From Marthasterias glacialis (taxonomy: Eukaryota; Echinodermata; Asteroidea; Forcipulatida; Asteriidae): a stretch of DNA of 64,000 nucleotides. Below the pieces are notes generated by a model that searched no databases, was not told where the DNA came from, and worked only from the letters and a program-made list of their open reading frames with translations. This document shows, one piece after another, positions 34,756-46,200 of the stretch (the first letter of the stretch is position 1; each line of letters starts with the position of its first letter). The DNA lies in contig OU452231.1 in the NCBI GenBank assembly GCA_911728455.2, positions 6,106,963 through 6,170,962 on the forward strand. The letters run 5' to 3'. Both the position numbers and the translations under genes were made by a program.

Positions 34756-35539
34756 TAGGCCTATCATGTCCAATTGTGTTTCAATTGAAGGCTGTTACTT
34801 TTTAGAACGCCTATCAGGAGTTTCAGTGTATCGGAGCTCCGTTCCCATTATCATTCGTACATGTTTGTTGTTGTTTTTCTTTTAACCCTAACTCCCCTGA
34901 ATGATTTACTAGGAGCCTTCCCCACTCTTAACAAATTCCAACACCACATGGGGAACTCAACACCCAAACTGTGGTGCTCTGATTATGGTGGTATGCCTGA
35001 ACCCACGTAAAGCATGATCAGTTTACTCATGCAGTCCCCCAGTCCAACAAAATCCAACAAAACCTGCTGATAGAGTTTGATGGAATAGGGACTGTAAGGG
35101 TTTTAAATGGTCCACTCAAAGGCTTGATTCTAATAAAAAAGAAAAACTATAAAGTGAGTTGTTCTTCCAGACAGACGTGCACCTGAGCATTTTTATGGAT
35201 TCCAGCCGTTGTTTATACTACATTTAGACTTTGAATCAATATAGACCTTGTGCCCCTCGGCTGCTGCTTGCAATCGTTTGGTCTTCACCTGTGCGTATTT
35301 GAGTTGCACACAAATTATTATAGAGACTTGGTTGTTGGGCACGGTTGGCTGGCTGCCTAGAGTGAGCGAGTGGAGGTTTCATCTAAAGTACATACTTGAT
35401 TTATGACTCTGTCATTCAAGCTTCATGGTTTTTTTTTTTTAACAACCGAAGACCATTTAACAGAGCATTTCTTTGTCTGACGCATATAACAGATACTTTT
35501 TCTGAAGTGAAACAAATTATTGGTTTTTATGCATTTAGG

Positions 35540-35905
35540 CCTTTTCACACTTTAGGCCTGTAGCTCCAATCCATGCCGAAAGCTACACGATTCCAAAGCG
35601 TGTTGATTTCATAAAATTTCACCACGGTTCAGTTCAGCCCTGCTTTCACACTGCTAGATGCAAAATCAGAGTTTTTTGCTACACGTGTAATTCTCTACAC
35701 GGTTCAAAAACCCTCCACCCACCTCCTGGAGTAGTGTTGATTTTGGACACAGAGCCAGCGCTCTACACAGGTCAACGCTGGATTGAAATGTTGTAGTGTG
35801 AAAAGATCAGTCAGACCATGGAGGAAGGAAATGGTCAGACATACATGTACACCAGGTCGGACCCCAGTCCAACACAGAGATTTTCTGTGGTGTGAAAAGA
35901 CCATT
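35540..35905. mobile_element. Repeat R, copy 1, with GGCCTTTTCACAC ends
   Basis: GGCCTTTTCACACTTTAGGC at the left faces GGTGTGAAAAGACCAT at the right (35888-35903). Internal ACCCACCTCCTGG, GCTCTACACAGGTCAACGCT and GGATTGAAAT match, inverted, the copy at 36660-36890. TGTGTGAAAAG-type ends bound several elements here. Confidence 0.65.
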
Positions 35906-36469
35906 ATGATCGCTTGTACACACGGCTATTGCTTTGTTTGAACATTGATGTAGTACAATGTGTACAGCAGTCGGCCAAAAGCACATTATTTTGACCTTGG
36001 GCCACTGTTTGAGTAACATCATATGCAAGGCTGCTCCCTGGGTTTACAGAAGAGTGCATTGCTAATGAGTCTAAAAAGCTTTTCCTTCATAATCTTCTGA
36101 CTTTTTTTTTCTCCGTTTCATGTAGATGCTTCAAATTGTTGTCAATTCTGTGGGGTTTTGCCATTGTACTTACGGGGGAAATGTTTTTGATTGTAGTATG
36201 CATTGAATGGTCATACACTGTAGCAGATGGGATCTAAACGACTTGATTAGGGACTGATTCGATGTGATGAATATTGCATAGACCTCATCACTTATTATCA
36301 CCACACACTGAAGAAGCTTGGTACTGTGTACACTCAATTACAAGTGATTGATCAGTCGCGCTGATACTCACAGCTCAATCAGAACTTAATTTATTTGTTT
36401 TTTAAGAACGTCAGTGGAAAGTCATCCTTGATTAGGCAGGATGCACTATGTAGACTTGTGATAGAAACA

Positions 36470-36649
36470 GGGCCCAATTTCTTAGAGCTGCTTAAGCACA
36501 AAAAAATAATGCTTACCAGAATAAGGTTACCAACAAAAATGATATGTCACATGTACAGTCTATGCCTGGTATCCTCCTTGTTTGTGCTAAGAAGCAGAAA
36601 AATGTTAAGCAATATTTCCTGCTTAAGTGGCTCTATGAAATTGGGCCCC
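36470..36649. mobile_element. MITE M, copy 2
   Basis: Ends GGGCCCAATTTCTTAGAGCT and GGCTCTATGAAATTGGGCCC, with inner GAATAAGGTTACCAACAAAA. The 114-residue open frame that crosses it is fortuitous. Confidence 0.9.
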
Positions 36650-36659
36650 AGTTGGTGGT

Positions 36660-36890
36660 TACAGTGGACTAGGTCTTTTTACACTACGAAAAATCTCGTT
36701 TGGCTGACCTCTTCAGACGTCATTTCAATCCAGCGTTGACCCATGGAGAGCGCTCGATCCAGGTCAAAACCGACCCTGCTCGGTAGGTGGGTTGCGGGTT
36801 CTTGAGCCTTGTACAGGTGCAGGAAAAAAACAAACCTGATTTCTTGTAGGGCAGTGTGAAAGCAGAGTTGAGTGGTACCCATTATGGAAT
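36660..36890. mobile_element. Repeat R, copy 2 (inverted relative to copy 1)
   Basis: GGTCTTTTTACACTAC, TTTCAATCCAGCGTTGACC, GGTAGGTGGGTTGCGG and GCAGTGTGAAAGCAGAG match the inverse of 35610-35880. Confidence 0.6.
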
Positions 36891-36989
36891 TTTTTATGGA
36901 ATTTTTTAGTTCGCCATGGATCGGAGCTTGACAGTGTAATGCCTTACACCTACCAGCAAACTACACACACACACACACACAAACAAGTG

Positions 36990-37345
36990 TGTATTTACCT
37001 CCAATCGGGGACCTCCAATTGTTCCTCTTTTGTTTGTACTTTAACTTTTTAGCAACAGCTCCCATTGGTTTTGAACACGATTTCCAACTGGCGACCTTTT
37101 CCAACCGGGGACTTTATTGTCCTCTTTTGTTATAAGTCCCCGGTTTGAATGCCTAAACAAACTCACACACACACAAGTGTGTATTCACCTGCAATCGGGG
37201 ATACCCTATTGTTCGTCTTTTGTTTGTATTCTAACTTTTTTGCAACACCTCCCATATGTTTTGTACACGTTTGGCAACTGGGAACCAGGGACCCTATTGT
37301 TCCCTTTTGTTATAGGTCCCTGGTTTGAATGTGTGTACAAACTCA
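36990..37345 (+). repeat. Repeat family H, tandem copies with CA tracts
   Basis: At least two and a half units, each with CTCCCATTGGTTTTG, CAACTGG, a GGGGACC/CCCTATTGTT segment and GGTCCCTGGTTTGAATG, followed by ACTCACACACAC. Unit spacing is about 180 bp. Confidence 0.7.
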
Positions 37346-37454
37346 CACACACCTACACACAAAAATTCACTCTGTCAGTTCTTACACCAAAAAAAGATGA
37401 ACAATTCTGATGAACAATTCAATCAATCAATCAATTTTGCATTCTTGATATACA

Positions 37455-37665
37455 TGTAGGGGATCGATTGCCCAGTGAGGGACAGATTTCCCTGCCTTAA
37501 ACTTTTGGGGAAACTGGTTCAAATCCTGCCTACATACATAGTACCAAAGCCTCTCAATTCTCCTGGGTTTTCAGTCCTTACTTGTACCCAATTATGTAGG
37601 TTGCCCCCTTTTGGGAATTTCCTCCCTCATCTAAACTGAACATTTACTCATCGTCTTCCCTTCAA
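37455..37665 (+). repeat. SINE family C, copy 2
   Basis: ACTGGTTCAAATCCTGCC (B box), GGGTTTTCAGTCCTTACTTG, GGAATTTCCTCCCTCATC and GAACATTTACTCATCGTC. Confidence 0.78.
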
Positions 37666-38349
37666 AAGTTCAGGCCTACAGGTCACGATGCAAAGTTGCT
37701 GAAATTGGGGATCCCTTGATTTCATTACCAAGAAGAATAAGGCCTTTGGGTAAAACTGCTCTGTGGCTTTTGGGGATACCTTGGTTTCATTACCAGAATT
37801 AAATACCCCATACATTGTAGACAAAGCACATTTATTCCTGCCCGTGGCATTCCTGAGGCAAAATTCACTGTTTTCTCGGCAACGTTTGACTACAACATGT
37901 GCCTGTACCTGCCCAGGAGAGCGAGGGGTGAACAGTGATGTTGAAGTATCACATACACTGTAGTCAGTCAATAAACATGCAGTTTATCAACAGTTGGAAA
38001 CAACTTGTTACAGGCTACCAGATCATGGTTGTACGTTGGGGTTCATGTTTGTATGTTGGGGTTCATGTTAGTATGTTGGGCTAAACCATGGTTTAGGCCA
38101 ACCCCAAAATGTTCCGATACAACAAAACAAGAGTGCAATGAAAGAGTTGAATAGTTATTAATAAGGCAAGTGCACTTGTGTGGTCTGTAGTTTTTCGATG
38201 TTGAAAACGGGTCAGATTTCAGAAGAAAATGTCAGTGCTATAATAGTGACAAATGTTTGATTACAAACATTTAACTGTTATGATAATGAGAAGGCCAAAC
38301 TGTGCTCATGATATCTGCTGATAACATTGTGCAGTTGGTATTTTCCATT

Positions 38350-38609
38350 AAAGGTAGGGGATACTTTGGGGAATAACTCCAAAAATAAAAGACCATAAAA
38401 AGTTAGTTGGTATTGAAAAACATGCACTTTCAGCATTTTCAGATCCTTTTACGTTGAAATAACCATTCCAGATTTCTGGCCAATATCTCAAGAATGTTAA
38501 CATCTTTTGAATCAAAATTTTCAGAGGTTAGTTTTATGGTACATGTACATATCTACAATGATTGAAACAAACGTACAGCTCCAAATACCAAAGTTATACC
38601 CTGTTTTTA
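38350..38609. mobile_element. MITE Q, copy 2 (internal hairpin missing)
   Basis: AAAGGTAGGGGATACTTTGG at the left and AAGTTATACCCTGTTTTT at the right, with CCAATATCTCAAGAATG and GGTTAGTTTTATGG. The copy is shorter because the block with the hairpin is absent. Confidence 0.82.
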
Positions 38610-39474
38610 ACAAGAAGTTACATGTATTTGTACAGTACAAAGGACGTGTGCAATGTACTGGTGTGCATGATGTAGATGTGCATGCCCATTTTGGAATCAC
38701 TTTGAATGGCTACATGTTGGACAATACATGTAGTCTTGCTTAACCTTTTTCTCAAATTTTGTATTTAAGACTGATCCAATTATTTCTGAGCTTTAATCAC
38801 AGACATGAAGTGCAGTTTGGGACAAATCTTCTATCAAAACCCGAGACCCTGTTTAGACATTTGAGAAAGACTCCGCTAAGGTCGAAATGGGAGGACATTA
38901 AAGATGTTTGTCATTTAAACCCAAAGCACAAACAAATCAAGATTTGGACACACATTCAATGAGTACACACCTTGTATTGTGCTGTTTGTACAAATATTTA
39001 CAAGGTAAAACACAATGGAAATTTCCTCAATTTCTGCTTGTATCTGTTTACAAAGTTCAAGGGCCCTGTTTGTGAGGTGTTAGCTGTTGTGGCAGTATCC
39101 CAAGCATGTTAATGACCCAGGGTTCCCCCGATGCACAAACTAGCGTATCGGGCCGATATGCACGAATAACGGGCCGATACGCAGAATTTACGGCCCATAC
39201 GCCCCAAAAATACTAATAATTTATTTTATTTTTTTATTTTTTATTTTAATTTCAAATTCTCAAAAGATCATAATATAAAACCAGATTGCACAGTAGAGCT
39301 TTTCAAACCAAACATAAACATTAAATGAAAACATTCCAAAAACCTGCTACCAATTCAGCGTGCTTTGTCCACGCTTTTAAAATTTGGGTCCAGAATGCCC
39401 CACAGTTTTGAAAAATCCTGGGGAGAACCCTGTGACCTGTTACATACATTTTGTATTCTTCACGTACATTGTAC

Positions 39475-39625
39475 ATGTATGTTTGTTAAGCACTGTATAT
39501 ACTGTACTTTCCCAAGTCATGTGGAAAAAAATCCACAGGCATATTACTCAGGTGGGATTCGAACCCACAACCTTTACCATTCTAGAGCAGATGTCATACC
39601 ATTAGAACAACGACCAGTCCGAATC
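39475..39625 (-). repeat. SINE family B, copy 4
   Basis: GTTAAGCACTGTATATACTG, GGAAAAAAATCCACAGGC, CAGGTGGGATTCGAACCCAC and CTAGAGCAGATGTCATACCA, in the minus-strand order. Confidence 0.85.
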
Positions 39626-39709
39626 CTATATATAAGCAGTGGGTACCGCAATGATTTCAAGTGGAAGATTAGCCCTAATTTATGAGAACAACACTCTAAA
39701 GACAGACTA

Positions 39710-40050
39710 CAGGATTGCTAATAAAAAAGAAAAATAAATCATTAATTTCAATTTCGAAATCTCACAGATTATGAAGTTCATACCAGTAACCAATTCTCCA
39801 GACAAATACTTCCGACTGAAAAATTGTCAAAGTCAAAGAAATAGCATTTGAAAACGTTCCAAACCAACAATGCTTAATTTGATAGCTGCAATTGAATTAA
39901 GCCATAAACATGTGCACAAAATCTCTGGCAAAACAGTAACCGTTTTTCGTTGTTTTCAATTTAGAGTAAACACCAAATTTGATAAAATGTTGTCGTTTGT
40001 ATGATGTGTTTATTGAAAACTAGAGGAAAGAAATTACTTTATTTAAAAAA
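39710..40050. repeat. Old dispersed repeat, related copies near 29230-29520 and 31440-31680
   Basis: Shared ordered words include CTCCAGACAAATACTTCC, AAAGAAATAGCATTTG, ATGCTTAATTTGAT and a T-rich segment before ATGATGTGTTTATTGAAA. The three are highly diverged, so boundaries are uncertain. Confidence 0.45.
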
Positions 40051-40399
40051 ACAAAAAAAAAACAAATACAGATTACTTTTAAAATTGTAGCTCATGATTT
40101 TAATTGTGTACCATGCATTTATAAATGCGCAGTACATGTACATGTAAACTAAGCACGTTTAATTCCCACAGCCCCTAAGTGTTTATTTGCGTACAGTGTG
40201 TGTCAGAGGCCAAATTGTTTCCCCCCCCCCCCCGTGGGGATTATCAATTCTGGGGGCCAACTGACGGTTAAATATCGATTGGCCGTTGGGGGACAAAAGA
40301 ACCGATACCAGCTGATGACAAACAAAACACACGTTTTGAAATTATAGAAATAAGAAGAGGAAAAAGCATTATATGACTAAATCTGGTTAATACAAGTGT

Positions 40400-40545
40400 G
40401 CAGGCCGGATTGCTTTGTTCTTGTAAGGGCAAGGGCACCAAGTCATTTTTTCTCCTTGGTAAAGGGCACCTATGGGGGAAATTGTACATCTGTACTGAAC
40501 CATTTCAAGGGCACCGAGGGGCAACGGAGGCAGTATCAAGCCTGA
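40400..40545 (-). repeat. Repeat family E, copy
   Basis: GGCCGGATTGCTTTGTTC, GGGCAAGGGCACC, GGGGGAAATTGTACATC and CAAGGGCACCGAGGGGCAAC. Confidence 0.72.
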
Positions 40546-42698
40546 GTGTGACTTTGATTAAATCTGAAGTTGACAAAAACTTAATCAGAGGGTGTAGCTT
40601 TGTGTGGCGTATTTTTGGTGTGAAAAAAAAAACCAAACAAAATGGAAATACAAAAATATGTCATTTTACTTACTGTATATAATTGACCAACAAGCGCATG
40701 TTCTGTACTATGTAAGTAAACCCAAATAACAAAGCACTCAATCCTTTGCTTATGAATTTTTTATCCTACAAATATTCAAGGCTATTAATCTAACAATTTT
40801 ACACTCCTTGGCCAGAGTGGTTGTTGATGGGGAGGGGGCATTCGTCAGTCAGTCAGTCGACCAGTATGCATTCAACTGCAGTACAAGATAGGCATGGTAT
40901 TTTTTTTTAAAAGGATCACAAAAAGTAAACACAAGTGTTTACGCAAGTATTTTGTGACCATAAAGGACTCAATTTCTGGTGTTGTCATAGTAGGAGTTCA
41001 AGTCTAGTTCATAACCTTGAATAAGACATAATAACAACTGCACGCTTTGACCTTTGGATTTGATGTACAGTACATTGTGTAAAGCCAAAAGTAACCTGTG
41101 ACGTTTCATGCATTTGTAAGTATCGATGTTCTACACGTGTTTATCTTGCTGTAAAGTGCATTTTGTAATTGTTCTGTTTAATAAGAAATACAAAGCTTTA
41201 AGTATAGAAAAACAGAAGAAATGTACATAAATTTTACATGTGTGCGGTTGTACCCATCACCATGTTGGCCTACATCATGTGCAGAGTCTGTTCATAGCTT
41301 TTTCTGTGAATAACAAGCAGGGCCATTCAGCTTGTCATTTCACTAGTCCGTCAGCTTTTTCAGAAGTCAATATTTCACAATAAAATATAAAGTTTTTGAA
41401 AAACTGAACTAGCCAGCCAGACCACTTGGAGAGAAACTTAACTGGTCCCCGGTTCTTTTAACTAGCATTTGGCAAGCCGACCGTTGTTAGGGGAGAACGC
41501 TGATGTACAATGTATGTTGCATCATTGTTCTGAAACTCCCTGCAGTTCATCCTTGGAAACAACCAGTGGCCTTCGAAACCTTTTACATGAGTTTGTGTGT
41601 ACTTGTTGAACTCCTCTAATTTGGGACTAACTTATCATTTCCCATGAATCACCAGGAGGGGTAAAACATGGAAATTGTACTTTTCCTTCTGTTTATAGCA
41701 GTACATGAAAAGTACAAGTTTAAAGAAGTGCTTACCGCAGTGTTGCATTCACGTCTATGTTTGTAGTTTTCCCCGATATGATAAGAACAACCAACAAAGC
41801 GTAGTATTTGCAAAGAAACTGCTGTCAAATTTGATCCTATGAACACTCCAAAAGGATAAACAAAATACTCAGAAATTTTATTTGAATTGATCTGAACGAA
41901 TAGACCGATTGTGCGGAAATTAAATGTAAACAAACAAGACGCCCTTCATAGGAAAGTGGGATACCGTACATGAAGATTGTTGCATTTGTTTATTCGACTG
42001 AGGCTTTTTTTCTTCAAAATCTGTGAAAAATATTCCAGAGTTTGTACCACAGAACTTCGAGTGGCTGAATAAAGCCAGTAAGGACAGTCCCAGAAGTCTT
42101 TGAAATTGTACAAGGAACGTATAAGTTCATGATGTTGTAGTGGTAATGTTTGGACCAGACGACCGCGATAACACACTTTTCAACACAAGAATTTCACAGT
42201 TGTGATGCTGAAATCATCCAAAGAAAAGGCTTTCCAAAACTGTGTGGTTCATTCTTTACTCCCCCACTTTTTTTACAGTGATTTACATTATAAACAATAT
42301 AATACTTGGGTTGGTACATCGTCGTCCGACGGCGGTAGTGCATAACCCAAAATAAACCTCTTTTGTAGTAGAATACTGGTAGTTTATGAAACGGTAATAC
42401 ATATACATGTATGATTGGTTTCAATGTCACAACATACAACTTTGATAAAAGGGCTTAGTAACTGTGTTATTATTACCAAAAGCCGACTGTTGGTGTGACT
42501 CTTTCGGTCACAGCATGTATGTTGCACATAGTTTGCCATCAGCTGAGATGACGTAGTACCCACTACAGGTCACGTGATGACATGTACATGTAAACATTGG
42601 TCGCGCAATCGATCTATTCTGTACATTTAGGTGACGGAACAAGAGGTTCAGAGTGACATATTTCTACAGTGGACATCAGCTGGTATGTGTGTCTACAA

Positions 42699-42874
42699 TA
42701 GACCTTTGTCATGGCGCGGCCATCTTGATTTTTTCCCATTCAAACCAATGTAACCAAACTGAGGCTGGAAGGGCAAATAGTCTGGTTCCTTTTTGTGCAA
42801 TGAATATTAGCATCTACTACTGTTATTGGATACAGGGAAGATGACCAAGATGGTGGCAGCATGATAAAGGTCTA
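42699..42874. mobile_element. MITE K, copy 2 (176 bp, intact ends)
   Basis: TAGACCTTTGTCATGGCG at the left and CATGATAAAGGTCTA at the right. It is the same length as the copy at 7330-7505 with only scattered substitutions. It lies 300 bp upstream of PCGF3 coding exon 1. Confidence 0.88.
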
Positions 42875-43172
42875 TTACCTACCCACCCTCAGTGATCAAA
42901 CACGGCAACCAACATTCCCGCCTAAACTGGATCCTCTCAAACAGTACTTAAACCCAAGCATGGAGTCTAGAAATTTTCCATCAGTCCAGCAATCTCCTGA
43001 AGACGGGCGTAGAAACTGTTTGAAATGTTGACTGTCTCAATTCCGGTTCCTCTCAGAACATCCGCTTCTCCCAAAAGAGAGATTTTTTGTTTTCATTATG
43101 GTTGCCACCCGTCAGAATGTGTGTCTGCATTGTACATTGATACTATGATTTCTGTTTCTTATCTGTTGGTAG

Positions 43173-43278
43173 ATGGACCGGCGGGTGAAGCTGGTGGATC
43201 TGAACGAGCAGATCTGCTGTAAGCTGTGTAATGGCTACCTCATTGACGCCACAACTATCACAGAGTGCCTCCACACAT
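43173..43278 (+). CDS. PCGF3: PCGF3 coding exon 1, start codon and first half of RING
   Basis: The acceptor TTTCTTATCTGTTGGTAG abuts the ATG directly, so the coding exon begins at or within the start codon context. The 35 codons plus one base end LHT, before donor GTAAGT. It carries RING ligands C16, C19, C32 and H34. There is no upstream in-frame ATG with coding support. Confidence 0.93.
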
Positions 43279-46200
43279 GTAAGTAGTTTACTCCTCCCTC
43301 TGTAACCACCACTGGACAGGGCGTAAAATGCACCCTGGTGGACCCCTGGACCACCTGTATCTCTGGTCCACACAGACCAACCTCGCCACCATGGGCAGCG
43401 CGCCGTATCAACATGAGTATGTGCGTATTTTGACACGATTCTATTTCAAATTTTTACGCGGTCACCCTAAACTGCATACAGTTAAACAGGTCACAAATCA
43501 AAGAAGAATGAGAGGGGACCAGTTGCTCTATGATTTGATGCATATTTTGCAGGATACCATATTTGAGCGGCGCGTAGAGTGGATTAGCCACAGGCCTAAT
43601 TATAAATATCCCATGTTTTGGAGGATTTTCTTGTCACAATTCCAGGGGTTATGATCGAGCCAACCTCGGTACCGAAAAAAAAAATGGCGCTGCAAGACCA
43701 ATTACCCCTGGGAATGAGGTTGCTCACCGACCTCCCATTCCTCCCTATTCTGGTAATGGCTACAGGTGTATGGGCACCTGTACCTCATTGACTCCACCTT
43801 TATATCACAGAGTGCCTCTTACACCCACTGTCCTTCAATATCCCTTGGCTTTTCTCTTTTCTTCCTTTCTGCTCGTATGTATCTGCGCGATTTCTTTGTA
43901 TTTATTTCCAGTGCAATTCTTCTTGATTTTTACTGTAAAGGTTCTTATTGTCTGGTTATAGCCTAATCTTTTAATCTAACTGGACTGAATGTAAACTTTT
44001 TCCACAATTCAGCCGTGGTGATGTTTTAAATGAATAAACAAAGAACGCATTAATGATGGATGAGTGAATGAATGGCCACAGATACACTGCAAAAACCTTA
44101 AATTCACCTCCACTGTTTTCACAATGCCTCACCACAAGAGTCCACGCCCCTGTACTAGCCCCCCCTCCCCCCCAGCCTCCCGACCTTTTAGTCTCAACCC
44201 CTTCCCAACCAGTGATTTGCTATAGGCTCTGTTGCTAGCTTCAGATTATTGTATCTTGTACAAGACCATGTACCCTTTGTATACCCAAAAAGTGGCCTTG
44301 TTTATTTCAGGGCACATTTCCTGACGGGCAAGCTACTTCACTGGTCATGGGAAATTTTTAATTTTGTGTCATAATTTCCACATAAATTTAAGAGGAACTT
44401 AATAAAAATAATAGCTGAACCAGTTTTGCAATCAAAAGTTGATAGAAGTCATACAGTGCAACCTAGATTAAAATGTTAGATTTTATGTTTTCTTCCCTTG
44501 GGCTGTGTACAAATCGTGCCTGCAGGAAGTCCAGGCGCTCAGTGGCTCTTTTGTAACATGTGATGTCACAGGTTAAATGGTCTATTGCATGTAGAAACCT
44601 CCATAATCACGGGATTTATGCATTTTACACCTCAACTCAATGAGAAAACCAAATGAGATTTTGTACATTAGGCTGGTCCAGGTTGTCCATGAATTAAGTT
44701 ATTATTATTATCATCATCATTGAGTTCAGTCAAGGATCTGTGATTGTGTTTGCCAGAGGGGTGTCTGGCATCATTTAATTCGGACACCCCTCTTTTTAGT
44801 CTATCATTCACATGTGGTACAGTGTAGTATGTATGGGAAGTGACAAATCTGGAAGCTGTTATTTTTTTGCGTCGGGGGTAAAGAATATTATTTGTGTTTT
44901 TATTGTTGCGGTACCCGCTGCTAATAGGATTCGAACTGCCTCTAGCTGCCGGGCAATTTCGGTAGTCTAGCTGGTAAGACATCTGCTCTAGAATGGCGGG
45001 GGTCGTGGGTTCGAATCCCACCCAAGGAATATGCCTGCAGCATTTTTTTCACAAGATTTGGGAAAAGTATGGAGTATACACTACTTAACACACATTGGTG
45101 TATGGTCTAAAATCACAAATAATTTGGAAGCTCTTCGTTTTTTTTAACTTTCAGCAAATTTGTACCCGTACATTGATGCTTATCATGCACATTTTTAGAC
45201 ACTTTTTAAGTAAAGGATGTAATAGTTAAATCCTAAGTACTGCTTGTAAAGTGGAATTGGCTACAAGGCAGACGATAATTTCATAGCGACAACGTGATCT
45301 GGCACTCTCTTTTTGACTGTCGGTGGCAGCACAATGTACCCTTCCGCATCTAACCTGAGCAGCTGCAATTTAATACCAACCCACTTTGTAGGGTCTCTCC
45401 ATTGGAAAGCTTATAGGTTGAATACAATCAGTGCTCTCTGGGGATTTGCACTGTTGACTTTACATTTCACATTAATGAACCACGGTGGCAGCCAGCCAGC
45501 ATCCCCCCTTACCAACATAATGAACGTGTGAATGGCATTCAGTAGTAGAAGCATTGAGGTGGGGGGGGGGGGCGGCGAGACAAAGTTCTGGGTGTGTGCA
45601 CAGTCGGAATGCTTAAACTCCATTCTCGAACGAGGAGGTTTTTAATTAATTTATTGAGGAGGCTGTAATGGATTCATTCAAGCTGTTCATATTATGAATT
45701 TAGAAATTCCACCTGAATAGCAGTCAGTAAATGCAGTTTAAAGGGTCTGTATACGTTTGGTAATGACTCTGAAAATTTATGGCAATAATAACTCACTTGG
45801 TAAGAAGTACAGCAGCTTTGGATAGTATAATGCATTTTGAGAAACGTTTCACTTAGAAGTACTGCAGTTATGGAAAAATACATCACTTTTTATCCCCCAA
45901 AAATGTTAATCTGAGAAGCGTTATGGCCGTAACGCTTCTCAGAATGTGTATTCCAATGACGGACACTTCTTCTGCGTGAACGCAACTGCTCCAGATTTTT
46001 GGTGATATCTCAAAAACGCTGCCACCTTTTGAACTGAAATTTACACAGGTTAGTTTTATGGCATATATCTACAATTCTATAGCATAAAGGCAAATGTACG
46101 GTTCCAAAAACCAAAGGTATACTTTGCCTTTAAACTCTAATTCAGCGCCTAAATTTGGATAAATGTTGTTTATTAATATTTATCTATATTTTGGGACAAT

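Larger units (their letters stand above)
13628..43172 (+). other. Inferred first intron of PCGF3, repeat-rich, no other gene recognised
   Basis: I saw no multi-exon gene or intact transposase on either strand. Most of it is assembled from the SINEs, MITEs, minisatellites and short repeats listed separately. Stretches between them (13640-14490, 15610-16400, 18120-19590, 21490-22230, 24735-26230, 26670-28160, 28290-29220, 29990-32080, 38620-39100, 40550-41290, 41500-42690) are AT-rich with only short frames and no coding evidence. If the promoter at 13380 belongs to another transcript, this region is intergenic instead. Confidence 0.5.
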
